Positions 9,316 to 18,595 of a DNA stretch of 64,000 bases are shown here, in pieces. The number at the start of each line of letters is the position of its first letter. Positions within the stretch are counted from its first letter, which is position 1. Below the pieces are notes generated by a model that searched no databases, had not been told where the DNA came from, and was given only the letters and a program-made list of their open reading frames with translations. The stretch is from an uncultured Clostridia bacterium (lineage in GTDB: Bacteria > Bacillota > Clostridia > Oscillospirales > Ruminococcaceae): assembly GCA_947632025.1 (NCBI GenBank), contig CANRNN010000001.1, positions 248,001 to 312,000 of the forward strand, read 5' to 3'. The translations under genes and the position numbers were made by a program.

Positions 9316-10356
9316 TTAATTATACTCGTCCGTCGGAAAAACCTCATTCGGGTTGGAAACGGCGTTCACGTCGATTCCCTTGCGCGGTATCTTGTCAATG
9401 ACATTCAGGAACAGGTTCTGGATAGTCTTGTGATAGTCTATTGAAATTCCTATAAGGCTGTCCTCATATGCATAGCCACCCGCCATAGACTTATGTCCGC
9501 CGCCGCTGCCAACATCTTTAAGAGCCTCGGAGATTATTTCTCCCGCGTCAAGCTCATCAAGCTCGCTTCTTACCGAAAACTTAAAGCCGTCGTCACGGTG
9601 ATTGTACACCACAACAAAATTTATGTCGTTCACATCAAGAACGAAGTCCGAAATCGTCGCTATAAAAGCGTCCGCGCAGGCGAAATTCAAGTAAACGAAC
9701 GCCACTCCGTTAAACACCTCGACGTTACGCATACTGTCCGCGAACGCGTTAAGTTCGTCGTACTCTATTTCTCCCGACTGGAAATATCTTATAAGCGACG
9801 CATTGGATTTAGGAAACAGGTAGCTGTAAATATCCACGTCGAGCTGTGTAACTCCTCGTGTAAAATCATTGGTATCGCACTTCAGACCGTACAATAAAGC
9901 CGTCGCTACACTTTCCTTCATCGGCAGCTGATGCTTTCGGTAATAATCCGCAATAATAGTGGCGCAGCTGCCCACTATCCTTATATCCTTGAACAGGTAT
10001 TCGCTTGAGTTTTCCGATTCGGGGTGATGGTCTATGCAGGCTATCTCCTGTCCGATAAGCTCGCGTATATTAGCGTTGCCCTTCTGGGAGTCTACGTTGA
10101 TTATGTAGTCCTCCTCTGTCATATCTTTCAATTCCTCGTCGGTAGTCATTTCTATTCCGAACGCAGATATCATATTTGCTGTCGCGGCACGTTCTGTTCT
10201 GCCGTGGTGGCAGATGGTAGTGGGGATATCGAAACCGTTCAGCAGGTTCTGAAGTCCGTAGGCGCTTGCTATAGCGTCGGGGTCGGGAAAGTTATGAGTC
10301 TGTATAAACACGCGGTGTCCGCGAAGCAATTTTATCAAATCACCCAATCTTGACAC
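9316..10356 (-). CDS. DHH family phosphoesterase, NrnA-like
   Basis: The protein (346 residues, GTG start after AAAGGAG) has the DHH phosphoesterase pattern: an N-terminal HNFPDPDAIASA motif, NVDSQ, the IDHHPE motif giving the family its name, and a C-terminal DHHA1 domain with GSGGGHKSMAGG. Such enzymes use manganese to degrade nanoRNAs, pAp or cyclic-dinucleotide products. The soluble form without membrane or PAS domains resembles NrnA rather than GdpP. The exact substrate cannot be told from sequence. It is expressed alone from the promoter at 10399-10427. Confidence 0.85.
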   Translation of the reverse strand: MSRLGDLIKLLRGHRVFIQTHNFPDPDAIASAYGLQNLLNGFDIPTTICHHGRTERAATANMISAFGIEMTTDEELKDMTEEDYIINVDSQKGNANIRELIGQEIACIDHHPESENSSEYLFKDIRIVGSCATIIADYYRKHQLPMKESVATALLYGLKCDTNDFTRGVTQLDVDIYSYLFPKSNASLIRYFQSGEIEYDELNAFADSMRNVEVFNGVAFVYLNFACADAFIATISDFVLDVNDINFVVVYNHRDDGFKFSVRSELDELDAGEIISEALKDVGSGGGHKSMAGGYAYEDSLIGISIDYHKTIQNLFLNVIDKIPRKGIDVNAVSNPNEVFPTDEYN

Positions 10357-10398
10357 AAAACAATTCTCCTTTATTTCCGTAAAAATACTTACACTTAT

Positions 10399-10427
10399 AT
10401 TTTATCACAATTCATAAATTTTTACAA
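10399..10427 (-). promoter_or_regulatory. Promoter of the DHH phosphoesterase gene
   Basis: On the minus strand TTGTAA (10427-10422) and TAAAAT (10404-10399) are 17 bases apart, about 43 bases upstream of the GTG start. Confidence 0.6.
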
Positions 10428-10551
10428 GAGTTATTTTACAATTTTACCGATTTTTCTTAAAATTACCTAAAATATACTGATTATTTACTTAAATATCGTG
10501 TTTAGAACTGTTTATAATAATTCTATAAAATCTGTTGAAAGGAGAATTTTT

Positions 10552-11301
10552 GTGAAAAAAATACTGTCGGTATTGCTTGCCGCTGAGATCTTCGGGACAA
10601 CGGCATTTGCGCAGGACACGCTCTCCTCGGAAAAAATAGCGTGGGGCTTAGGTCCGCAGACGGACACGGTGGGACGTCCCGTCGACGCGGTGAACGCTCA
10701 GTCCGAATACGGCGAATATCATGCGCTTTTTGTGGGAGAGCCTGACAAAAAGAACATCTGGCTTACGTTTGACGAGGGCTATGAAAACGGCTGCACGTCG
10801 CGTATTCTCGATATTCTCAAAGAAAAGGACGCAAAAGCCGTGTTCTTTGTGACATACGACTATGCAAAAGACAATCCCGAACTGATAAAGCGAATGATAG
10901 CCGAGGGGCATACCGTGGGCAATCACACAACAACTCACCCCTCCCTTGCCGAATGTTCCGAGGAAAAGATACGCGATGAGCTTTCTACGCTTCACGATTA
11001 CGTCCGTGACAACTTCGGCTATGATATGTACGTTATGCGTCCGCCGAAAGGCGAATTTTCAGAGAAAGTGCTTTCCGCTGCCAAAGATTTCGGCTACACC
11101 ACTGTTTTGTGGAGTTTCGCGTATCAGGACTGGCTTACGGATAAACAGCCCGACGCGATGCAAGCCTACGAGAGAATAACCTCCAAAGCCCACAGCGGCG
11201 AGGTCTGCCTGCTTCACGCCGTGTCCGAAACCAACACTGCCATTCTCGGCAGCGTGATCGACAATTGGCGCGAAAACGGTTTTGTAGTAACACCTATGTA
11301 A
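10552..11301 (+). CDS. Polysaccharide deacetylase, PdaA-like, secreted
   Basis: I choose a GTG start at 10552 because GAAAGGAG lies 7 bases upstream and it yields a signal peptide (KKILSVLLAAEIFGTTAFA, cleavage before QDT). The mature enzyme has the NodB-type deacetylase motifs: TFDEGYENG (metal-binding aspartate), GNHTTTHPSL (two metal-binding histidines) and RPPKGEFS. The family member PdaA removes the acetyl group from muramic acid during spore cortex lactam formation; the length (249 residues) and the LTFDEGYE form fit that group. It acts outside the membrane on peptidoglycan. A sporulation role is inferred only. Confidence 0.85.
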   Translation: MKKILSVLLAAEIFGTTAFAQDTLSSEKIAWGLGPQTDTVGRPVDAVNAQSEYGEYHALFVGEPDKKNIWLTFDEGYENGCTSRILDILKEKDAKAVFFVTYDYAKDNPELIKRMIAEGHTVGNHTTTHPSLAECSEEKIRDELSTLHDYVRDNFGYDMYVMRPPKGEFSEKVLSAAKDFGYTTVLWSFAYQDWLTDKQPDAMQAYERITSKAHSGEVCLLHAVSETNTAILGSVIDNWRENGFVVTPM

Positions 11302-11324
11302 TAAATCGCAATAACGTAATAAAA

Positions 11325-11348
11325 CAAGGCGGTTTTCTCACCGCCTTG
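11325..11348. terminator. Bidirectional terminator between convergent genes
   Basis: CAAGGCGGT and its complement ACCGCCTTG form a 9-bp stem with a 6-base loop, followed on the plus strand by ATGTTTTT and flanked on the other side by A-rich sequence. It sits between the deacetylase gene and the convergent lipoprotein gene. Confidence 0.85.
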
Positions 11349-11354
11349 ATGTTT

Positions 11355-12263
11355 TTATTCGGTTTTGGAAATTTCGGCGAACACCTCGGCTGTCCTTGCT
11401 GTCGGACGCTCAAAGCAGCGTGAATCCGCAAACCGAAGCTCCGAGCCGTTTTTCAGAAAATCTGCCAAAACGGCGTTCTTGTTTATATCATCTCGCGCCA
11501 GAGAGCTGTCGGCTATTATGTAGTCGGGTATGCCGCCGCTGTAATTCTCGGCTGCGATATAACCGCCGTCCGTGCAGAGGTTACTGCCCGAAAGACTTAA
11601 AACAGCGCTCTCGAACGTGTCCGCGCCCGCGATAGTCAGCTTGTTTGTAACATAAACGAAAGTTCCGAGCTTGACCTCGCCTCCCGCTTTTTCCAAAGCG
11701 CTACCTGCGTTCTTGCCTATCTGTGTCGATATTTCGGTTTCTTTTTCGTCATCTGTGAGCTTTTTTCCGAAAAACGCACGGGAAATTTCCGTATACATAT
11801 CGGAAAATTCCTCCACAGTAGAGGGCATAGGGGCGTTCAGAACAGCTATGCCCGCCTGTTTTAGGTTGTAGGTTTCCCGCTCCGAAAGCGGCGACAGCGT
11901 GAACACAGCGTCGGGCTCAAGCTTGATTATTCCGTCAATATCGGGATTTTCGGGACTTCCGAGGGTCGGCAGTGAAAGGTTTGCGGGGAAATCGCAATAG
12001 TCGCTCACTCCCACAAGAGCGCTCTTAAATCCAAACTCGCAGATTATCTCCGTCGCGGCAGGAGATAGGCTTACTGCTTTCTCAACGGCTTTTTCAAGTG
12101 TTATCCCGCAGGAAACTGCCGGAAAATCCGTATGTTCAGGCAATGAATCTTCTCCCGAAACAACGATCTCCGATGGTATAGAGTTCCCGCTTATCCCGCA
12201 GCCCGAAAGCGTCAGTAACGTTATTAGTGAAATAATGGCAAAAATTTTTTCAGAATGTTTCAT
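11355..12263 (-). CDS. Substrate-binding lipoprotein, BtuF/FhuD-type, orphan
   Basis: The 302-residue product has a lipoprotein signal with a lipobox LSGC near residues 19-22, so it would be anchored outside the membrane. The mature part shows the helical-backbone metal-receptor pattern: SLSPAATEIICEFG, VGVSDYCDFP, PNPDIDGIIKLEPDAVFT-like sequence. These proteins feed cobalamin, haem or iron-siderophores to ABC importers. No permease or ATPase gene is adjacent; instead it is the last gene of the lon-engB-dusB-DUF815 run, 5 bases after the DUF815 stop codon. The ligand is unknown. Confidence 0.82.
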   Translation of the reverse strand: MKHSEKIFAIISLITLLTLSGCGISGNSIPSEIVVSGEDSLPEHTDFPAVSCGITLEKAVEKAVSLSPAATEIICEFGFKSALVGVSDYCDFPANLSLPTLGSPENPDIDGIIKLEPDAVFTLSPLSERETYNLKQAGIAVLNAPMPSTVEEFSDMYTEISRAFFGKKLTDDEKETEISTQIGKNAGSALEKAGGEVKLGTFVYVTNKLTIAGADTFESAVLSLSGSNLCTDGGYIAAENYSGGIPDYIIADSSLARDDINKNAVLADFLKNGSELRFADSRCFERPTARTAEVFAEISKTE

Positions 12264-12268
12264 TTGAT

Positions 12269-13438
12269 TTATTGCTCCGATCCTTCTGTAGAGTTATGTC
12301 CTTTAAGACTGTCCACAAACAGCCGCGCCGTTCTCGGAGAACGTCCCGAACGAGTAAGCGCGAACCTCTCCGCCTCGGCAAAGAGCTTGTCCTCCGGTAT
12401 GGTAAGTCCCGCATCTTTTGCGAGCTTTTCCACAATATCGAGATACACCCGCTTGTCTGGCTTTACAAACGTTATCATCAAGCCGAATCTGTCGGCAAGG
12501 CTCATACTTTCGTCTATAGCGTCCGCTCCGGATATTTCACGGTCGGCGGCGGTTTCACGCACTATCTTGCGGCGGTTTGTGGTGGCGTATATCAGGATAT
12601 TATCCGGCTTTCTTGAAAGCGAACCTTCGAGAGCCGCCTTAAGCGCTCCGAACCTGTCATCGCCCTCCTCGAAAGAAAGGTCATCTATAGTTATGATAAA
12701 TTTCAGCGGGACTTTCTTTATCAGTCTGAAAAGCACGGGAAGCTTTGCTATGTCGTTTTTGGATATCTCCGCCATACGAAGCTCCTGAAACTCGTTGAAT
12801 ATAGCTTTTACCGTAGCGGATTTTCCTGTTCCTCTGTCGCCGTAAAGCAGGACGTTCCGAGCGGGCTTGCCGCTGATAAAGCGCAGTGTATTGTCGACTG
12901 CCTGCTGACGCTGGACTTCATAGTTTTTAAGCCCCGAAAGACGTATCGGGTCTGGGTCTTCTATCGGGACAAGCGTTTCCCCGTTAAAAGAAAAAGCCCT
13001 GTACCTTGCGAAGATGCCGTTTCCGTGCTGTCTTACGAAATCAAGAAAATATTCGGCTGTGTAGTCGAAAGTCCCGTTTTCGTAATCGGGCAGGTCGGAA
13101 AGATCCTCGTTCAGCTTTTCGGAGATGGCGTCTTTAAGTTCCTTTGAAGTGATTTTTGCAATCTCCCCGAAAATCTTAAGGTCGTATTCCAGAGCCTTTA
13201 TCCGCAGCGGTGCGGGATCTTCAGCCGCTCTTAAAAGTATCTCGCTATTGCCGTAAATTATCAAATCGCGGAGATATTCCGACAGCGTACAATTTTTTTC
13301 GATCAGCGTGCGAATGATCCACTTATAATTTACAAGCGGAGAATAGCCCGTAAAAAAATCGCGGAATCCCCCAACCACGGGGTCGCGCTGAACATCAAAA
13401 CAGCAAATGCTTTCGATCTTGTTTTTCATATCGTTCAT
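12269..13438 (-). CDS. DUF815 family AAA ATPase
   Basis: The 389-residue protein matches DUF815 ATPases: an alpha-helical N-terminal half (residues 1-170), then RQQAVDNTLRFISG, Walker A GDRGTGKSA (near 202-210), a Walker B region (FIITIDDLSFE) and ATTNRRKIV with SLADRFGL typical of AAA sensors and arginine-finger region. The cellular role of DUF815 proteins is not established. It lies 6 bases after dusB and 5 bases before the lipoprotein gene, so it is co-transcribed. Confidence 0.88.
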   Translation of the reverse strand: MNDMKNKIESICCFDVQRDPVVGGFRDFFTGYSPLVNYKWIIRTLIEKNCTLSEYLRDLIIYGNSEILLRAAEDPAPLRIKALEYDLKIFGEIAKITSKELKDAISEKLNEDLSDLPDYENGTFDYTAEYFLDFVRQHGNGIFARYRAFSFNGETLVPIEDPDPIRLSGLKNYEVQRQQAVDNTLRFISGKPARNVLLYGDRGTGKSATVKAIFNEFQELRMAEISKNDIAKLPVLFRLIKKVPLKFIITIDDLSFEEGDDRFGALKAALEGSLSRKPDNILIYATTNRRKIVRETAADREISGADAIDESMSLADRFGLMITFVKPDKRVYLDIVEKLAKDAGLTIPEDKLFAEAERFALTRSGRSPRTARLFVDSLKGHNSTEGSEQ

Positions 13439-13444
13439 TGTCAG

Positions 13445-14413
13445 TTACCTCTTTATAATTTCTTCCGTCAGCTCGTAGAATTCTCCGAGCGTAGAAATCG
13501 TGCCGAATTTATTTCTCAGCGAAGCCGCCCCGTCTATCCCCCGCACATACCACGCGGCTTGTCGGCGGGCTTCCTTTATGCCCTTTGCTTCTCCCTTATC
13601 GGAACACAAAAGCTCGATATGGCGGCGCATTATCTCGATTTTCTCGTCAAGCTCAGGTTCCGGTCGCGGAGTTTTTCCCGAAAAATAATCTCGAATTTGC
13701 CCGAACAGCCACGGTCTGCCGTAACTGCCCCTGCCTATCATCACAAGGTCGCAGCCCGTATACTCGTACATACGGACGCAGTCCTCAACGCTTGAAACGT
13801 CGCCGCTTCCTATAACGGGAATTTTCACGGCTCGTTTTACCTCGCGTATTATATCCCAATCGGCTTTGCCCGAATAAAGCTCCTCTTTCGTTCTCCCGTG
13901 AACGACGACAGCAGCAGCGCCGTTTTCCTCGGCTATACGGGCGATCTCTACGGCGTTTACGGAATTTTTGTCCCAGCCTTTTCGTATTTTCACTGTCACG
14001 GGAATTTCCGTTGCTTCCACTGCAGCCTTCACCAGTTCCCCGAAAAGCTCAGGCGTTTTCATAAGAGCGCTGCCCGCGCCTCCGCACACTATCTTCGGCA
14101 TCGGGCAGCCGGCGTTAATGTCGATAATATCCGGGCGAAAGCCCTCGGCTATCTTCACGGCTCTTTTCATAAATTCGGGCTCGGCGCCAAAAAGCTGAAC
14201 ACCCATCGGTCGTTCTCCGTCCGTCACGGCAAGAAGCTCGGCGGTCTTTTTATCGGAATAGCACAAGCCCTTGCAGCTTGTCATTTCGCCCACGCAATAC
14301 GCCGCGCCGAATCTCTTTGCCGTCATTCTGTATGCGAGATCCGCTACGCTTGCCATAGGAGCCAGTGCAGCGGTCTTTTCTATCGTCACGTTACCTATTT
14401 TAATATAGTCCAC
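13445..14413 (-). CDS. dusB: tRNA-dihydrouridine synthase DusB
   Basis: DusB reduces uridines in the tRNA D-loop using FMN and NADPH. The 322-residue protein has the TIM-barrel FMN pattern (ALAPMASVADLAYR at 15-29), the active-site cysteine C103 in DINAGCPMPK, the VHGRTKEELYSG motif and the phosphate-binding IGSGDV and MIGRGSYGRPW segments. The start is a GTG. It is 18 bases after engB and 6 bases before the DUF815 gene. Confidence 0.94.
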   Translation of the reverse strand: MDYIKIGNVTIEKTAALAPMASVADLAYRMTAKRFGAAYCVGEMTSCKGLCYSDKKTAELLAVTDGERPMGVQLFGAEPEFMKRAVKIAEGFRPDIIDINAGCPMPKIVCGGAGSALMKTPELFGELVKAAVEATEIPVTVKIRKGWDKNSVNAVEIARIAEENGAAAVVVHGRTKEELYSGKADWDIIREVKRAVKIPVIGSGDVSSVEDCVRMYEYTGCDLVMIGRGSYGRPWLFGQIRDYFSGKTPRPEPELDEKIEIMRRHIELLCSDKGEAKGIKEARRQAAWYVRGIDGAASLRNKFGTISTLGEFYELTEEIIKR

Positions 14414-14431
14414 TTATTCCACGTCGTCCTC

Positions 14432-15016
14432 TTATTCTGAAGAAATTTCCTCGATTATCGAGCGCACTTCCTCCACGCCCTCACCTGTTTCGGCAGAAAA
14501 TTCTATCATTCTTATGTCCTGTGCGCAAGGAAGTTCAGTCAAAAGCGCTTCTTTCCTCTCGGCGCGCTGATTTTTCGAGAGCTTGTCCGCCTTTGTGAGA
14601 ACAACGGCAAACGGAAACTCCCCGTCTATAAGAAAATTCACCATGGAAATATCGTCGGCGGTTGGCGGGTGTCTGAAGTCAATAAGCTGAAACACAAGCC
14701 CCAGTTCCCTGTCCGAGCCGAGATATCCGCCGATAAGCCCGTTCCAGCGGGATTTTTCCTCCTTTGATACCTTAGCATATCCGTAGCCAGGCAAGTCGAC
14801 GCAGTAGATGTTTTCCAGTTCGTAAAAATTTATTGTTGCTGTCTTTCCCGGAATGGCTGAAACTCTCGCTAAGGCTTTTCTATTTAATATCTTGTTGATA
14901 AGCGAAGATTTCCCGACGTTTGAACGTCCCGAAAACGCTATTTCAATGCGGTCGGACGGCGGCAGCTGCTCAAATTTTCCGTAAGAAGCGAAAAATTTCG
15001 CGTTGTTGTAGTTCAT
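14432..15016 (-). CDS. engB: Ribosome biogenesis GTPase EngB (YsxC)
   Basis: EngB is an essential GTPase needed for assembly of the large ribosomal subunit. The 194-residue length is typical. G1 is GRSNVGKSSL (about 30-39), G3 is DLPGYG, G4 is TKAD and G5 is the FSAETG segment. It follows lon by 83 bases in the same direction, and lon-engB adjacency is widespread in Firmicutes. Confidence 0.96.
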   Translation of the reverse strand: MNYNNAKFFASYGKFEQLPPSDRIEIAFSGRSNVGKSSLINKILNRKALARVSAIPGKTATINFYELENIYCVDLPGYGYAKVSKEEKSRWNGLIGGYLGSDRELGLVFQLIDFRHPPTADDISMVNFLIDGEFPFAVVLTKADKLSKNQRAERKEALLTELPCAQDIRMIEFSAETGEGVEEVRSIIEEISSE

Positions 15017-15060
15017 AACTTGTACCTTTAATTATAGAATAATTCTGTCTATACGCGGAA

Positions 15061-15094
15061 AATTCCCCGTGGGCTTATCCGCCCGCAGGGAATT
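15061..15094 (-). terminator. Stem-loop after lon
   Basis: On the minus strand a 7-bp outer stem (AATTCCC/GGGAATT) encloses a second GC-rich stem (GCGGGC/GCCCAC-type pairing), followed by TTTCC. It could be a weak terminator or processing hairpin between lon and engB. Confidence 0.5.
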
Positions 15095-15099
15095 AACTT

Positions 15100-17502
15100 T
15101 TAAGCGTTGTAAACGGGTTCCTTTTCCTCGGATTTCGGCTTGGGGACGGACTTTGTACGCTCCTGCTTCTTAGGCTGAGAACAGTTAGGCAGCACGAGCG
15201 CCGTTTCAAGCACTGTTGAGATATCCTCAGCGGATACGAAGCGGATATTTTCTTTCACCTTATCGTCTATCTCCTCAAGGTCGGGCTCGTTCTCCTTCGG
15301 GATACAAACCGTCTTTATGCCCGCACGATATGCAGCCATGGTCTTTTCTTTAAGACCGCCTATCGGAAGGACCTTTCCGCGGAGAGTTATCTCGCCCGTC
15401 ATTGCCACGTCGCGGCGAACAGGAGTTCCCGAAAGAGCGGACACAAGCGCTGTCGTAAGCGTTACTCCCGCTGACGGACCGTCCTTCGGAACAGCGCCCT
15501 CCGGCGCGTGAACGTGTATGTCCTTATCCTTATAGAAATTCGGGTCGATGTTATATTTATCGGCAAGGGAACGAGTAAGCGACACCGCTATCTTAGCGGA
15601 TTCCTTCATGACCTCGCCCAGCGAGCCTGTAAACTCCGTCTTGCCCGTGCCGTCAAGTACAAGTACTTCAAGCGGCAGCATCGTTCCTCCCACCGAGGTC
15701 CACGCCAAGCCGTTCACAAGTCCTACCTCGTCGCGGGCAGCGAGTTTTTCCGGCATATATTTTCTCACACCGAGAAATTCCTGCAAATTATCGTCCGTTA
15801 CCGTGACTTTCTTTTCGCCCGAAACGAGCTTTTTCGCGGTTTTGCGGCATATCTCGCCTATTCTGCGTTCAAGCTTTCTTACTCCTGCCTCACGGGTATA
15901 GAAGTCGATTATCGAATATAAAGCCTTGTCGGTTATTCTGAGCGTTTTTGAGGACTCGCCGTTCTTTGCAAGCTGCTTCGGCACGAGGTGTTTTTTGGCG
16001 ATATTGAATTTTTCCTCACGGGTATAGCTTGAAAGCTCGATTACCTCCATACGGTCGAGAAGCGGTGCGGGGATAGTATCAAGGCTGTTTGCCGTGGTAA
16101 TGAAAAGCACCTCGCTGAGGTCTACGGGTATTTCGATATAATGGTCAACGAACGCGCTGTTCTGCTCCGAGTCGAGTACTTCAAGCATAGCGGACGACGG
16201 GTCGCCCTTATAATCGCTGCCCATTTTGTCTATTTCATCGAGCAGGATAACGGGATTTATGGTCTTTGCCTGCTTAAGTGCGTTTATAACGCGTCCCGGC
16301 ATAGCGCCGACGTAGGTCTTTCTGTGACCGCGTATCTCCGCCTCGTCGCGGACGCCTCCGAGGGAGATCCTCGCGTACTTCCGACCGAGCGCGTCAGCAA
16401 TTGAATGACCGATAGAAGTCTTGCCCACTCCGGGAGGACCGTAAAGGCAGATTATCTGTCCCTTTACGTCGGGAGCCAAAGCTCTGACCGACAATATTTC
16501 AAGGATACGTTCCTTTACCTTGTCAAGACCGTAATGGTCGTGGTCGAGCTGTTTTTTAGCGGAATTTATGTTTAGTTTATCCTTAGTCCTTGTGTTGAAC
16601 GGTATAGAAAGCACGGTATCGAGGTATGTCCTGATTACCGCTGCTTCCTGTGAAGAGGGGGACATTCTGCCGAGCTTTTCGGCTTCCTCAATAAGTTTCT
16701 CCTCGGATTCGGTCGGGAGCTTGAGGGCTTTTATCTTTTCTATGTACTCCTCGGACTCTTCTGCGGGGTTATCGCTGTCACCCAACTGACGGGAAATGAC
16801 CCTAAGCTGTTCACGCAGGTAATAATCCCGCTGATTTTTGTCGACCTGTTCTCTCACCTGCTCTTGGATATCCATTTCGGTAGTCATTATTTCGATTTCC
16901 GTTTCGAGCATTGCGATAAGCAGATGTATTCTTTTAAGTGTGCCGTTGGTTTCGAGCAGGCGCTGTTTATCCTCAAGCTTCAGGAACACGTTAAAAATGA
17001 TCTTATCGAGCAGACGTGTGACGTTTTCCTCCGACATAATGCTCTCGTAAAGCTCGCTCGGCATTTTAGGCGACACCGACGCGTACTCGTCGAAAGTCTT
17101 TTTAAGTGAACGTATCGCAGCCGCAGCCGCAGTTTCGGAAAGAGTTCCTCCGCGCATAGGATAAGGCGTTACCTCATATTTCAAGTAATCGTCCGCCGAC
17201 ACAAGGCGAAGTGCGCGGGCGCGGTACATACCCTCGACAAGAACCCTTGTCGCGCCGTCGGGAGTATTCAGCAGCTGCTTTATCTGCCCGACGACTCCCA
17301 CATCATAAATATCGCTTCCTGCGGGGTCGGTTTCGGCGGGGTCTTTCTGGGCTACAAGGAAAATGCACCCGTCGCCTGCCGCAGCAGCCTTAAGGGCGTT
17401 TACCGAGCGCTCTCTTCCGACATCGAAATGGAGTACCATTGTAGGAAAAATGACAAGTCCTCTCAAGGATATAGCGGGAAGCAAAGCGGTTTTTGTTGTC
17501 AT
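15100..17502 (-). CDS. lon: ATP-dependent protease Lon
   Basis: Lon degrades misfolded and regulatory proteins in the cytoplasm. I start at the ATG at 17502, which has AAAGGAAG at good spacing and gives MTTKTALLPAISLRG; 800 residues is a standard LonA length. The N-terminal substrate domain covers about 1-210, a helical region follows, Walker A GPPGVGKT lies at 355-362, and the serine-lysine protease domain has PKDGPSAG with catalytic S677 and the later KEKTMAAYRAG lysine region. The C-terminal tail is rich in Lys, Pro and Glu. Transcription starts from 17626-17654. Confidence 0.97.
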   Translation of the reverse strand: MTTKTALLPAISLRGLVIFPTMVLHFDVGRERSVNALKAAAAGDGCIFLVAQKDPAETDPAGSDIYDVGVVGQIKQLLNTPDGATRVLVEGMYRARALRLVSADDYLKYEVTPYPMRGGTLSETAAAAAIRSLKKTFDEYASVSPKMPSELYESIMSEENVTRLLDKIIFNVFLKLEDKQRLLETNGTLKRIHLLIAMLETEIEIMTTEMDIQEQVREQVDKNQRDYYLREQLRVISRQLGDSDNPAEESEEYIEKIKALKLPTESEEKLIEEAEKLGRMSPSSQEAAVIRTYLDTVLSIPFNTRTKDKLNINSAKKQLDHDHYGLDKVKERILEILSVRALAPDVKGQIICLYGPPGVGKTSIGHSIADALGRKYARISLGGVRDEAEIRGHRKTYVGAMPGRVINALKQAKTINPVILLDEIDKMGSDYKGDPSSAMLEVLDSEQNSAFVDHYIEIPVDLSEVLFITTANSLDTIPAPLLDRMEVIELSSYTREEKFNIAKKHLVPKQLAKNGESSKTLRITDKALYSIIDFYTREAGVRKLERRIGEICRKTAKKLVSGEKKVTVTDDNLQEFLGVRKYMPEKLAARDEVGLVNGLAWTSVGGTMLPLEVLVLDGTGKTEFTGSLGEVMKESAKIAVSLTRSLADKYNIDPNFYKDKDIHVHAPEGAVPKDGPSAGVTLTTALVSALSGTPVRRDVAMTGEITLRGKVLPIGGLKEKTMAAYRAGIKTVCIPKENEPDLEEIDDKVKENIRFVSAEDISTVLETALVLPNCSQPKKQERTKSVPKPKSEEKEPVYNA

Positions 17503-17625
17503 AATATATCTTCCTTTCCGCGGCATTCTGTCTTTCTCGCCGCAACAATTTATTTCTCATATAGTAATGATTCAGACGCTGAGATCTTAAGCTTCCGTAA
17601 AAAGCGTACAGCTTCTTACATCTAT

Positions 17626-17654
17626 ATTATACTATATTTTTTTGCATTTTGCAA
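17626..17654 (-). promoter_or_regulatory. Promoter of lon
   Basis: On the minus strand TTGCAA (17654-17649) and TATAAT (17631-17626) are 17 bases apart, roughly 120 bases upstream of the lon ATG. No CIRCE or CtsR box was seen in the leader. Confidence 0.65.
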
Positions 17655-17693
17655 GAACGAATATATTCCGTTAAATTTTGAAAAATAAGCTAT

Positions 17694-18455
17694 TCAGCGG
17701 AATATAAGGCTGAAAATAAGGTATATCACGGGGATATGCAGCATATAGATCCAAATTGTGTATCGTCCGACATTTCCGAGCCACTTAATATGGGAACGAT
17801 AGAAAGTTTTGGGAAGAGAGCCGTTTTTTGAATACAGCCCGAAGTACGACCCCGCAATAAACACGAACAGCCACGGGAACAGCGGGAAAAAATCCAGCGT
17901 CGCAAACGAATCGTTTATTATCCCGAACGGGAACAATATTCCGACTTCGCGCGCTTTATTCGGCAATGACCACTCGAACAGGTTCGGTATACCGATGTAG
18001 CCTTCATATATATTCCATGTCATTATTGCCAGAACGACACAGACTATTATTCCGACAAGCGAGGGGACTTTTTCGAGCAGCTCTCCGAAAAGTCCGTAAA
18101 TCATCATCGCAATTCCCATAAAATGTAAAATACCGAAATATATACCGCCCTCAGTGACAAACGGCGCGATGAATGTCAAAATCATTCCGAGGAAGAAGCA
18201 CTGTACTCCGCGTTTAAGGTTGTTACGCGAATAGCGGCACATTATTCCCGAAATGAAGATAAACGTTCCCGCAAAAAAATTGCGGATAATACCGAACCAG
18301 TCGCTGAAGAAGATAGGAACGTCCACCATAAATATGTATTGAAGCTGATACATAGCGTGGTAGACCACCATACATAATATGGCAAAACCGCGTATCTCAT
18401 CAAAAATATATACTCTGCCGCTGCCCGGGCTGTTTTGCGTATCCGAACGTGCCAT
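17694..18455 (-). CDS. DUF1624/HGSNAT-like acyltransferase-type membrane protein
   Basis: The 253-residue protein has about seven hydrophobic segments and the family start R-x-Y-I-F-D-E-I-R-G-F-A-I, followed by VVYHAMYQL, where the histidine corresponds to the family's conserved position. This resembles the heparan-alpha-glucosaminide N-acetyltransferase catalytic family (DUF1624), which in bacteria is of unknown substrate but may acetylate sugars across the membrane. FAGTFIFISGIMCRYSRNN is also typical. It is a single gene with its own promoter. Confidence 0.82.
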   Translation of the reverse strand: MARSDTQNSPGSGRVYIFDEIRGFAILCMVVYHAMYQLQYIFMVDVPIFFSDWFGIIRNFFAGTFIFISGIMCRYSRNNLKRGVQCFFLGMILTFIAPFVTEGGIYFGILHFMGIAMMIYGLFGELLEKVPSLVGIIVCVVLAIMTWNIYEGYIGIPNLFEWSLPNKAREVGILFPFGIINDSFATLDFFPLFPWLFVFIAGSYFGLYSKNGSLPKTFYRSHIKWLGNVGRYTIWIYMLHIPVIYLIFSLIFR

Positions 18456-18527
18456 GCTGTCACCTCACGAATTTTACAGACTGCTTTTAACTTTGACCCC
18501 GCTATCCATTTTCAAAGCACATAAGAT

Positions 18528-18556
18528 ATTGTAACATATTTTTTGCCAAATTGCAA
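18528..18556 (-). promoter_or_regulatory. Promoter of the DUF1624 gene
   Basis: On the minus strand TTGCAA (18556-18551) and TACAAT (18533-18528) are 17 bases apart. It is divergent from and almost back-to-back with the rplJ promoter at 18596. Confidence 0.55.
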
Positions 18557-18595
18557 TAAAATCAAAAAAATTTTCAAATAATTTTCAAAAAACCC

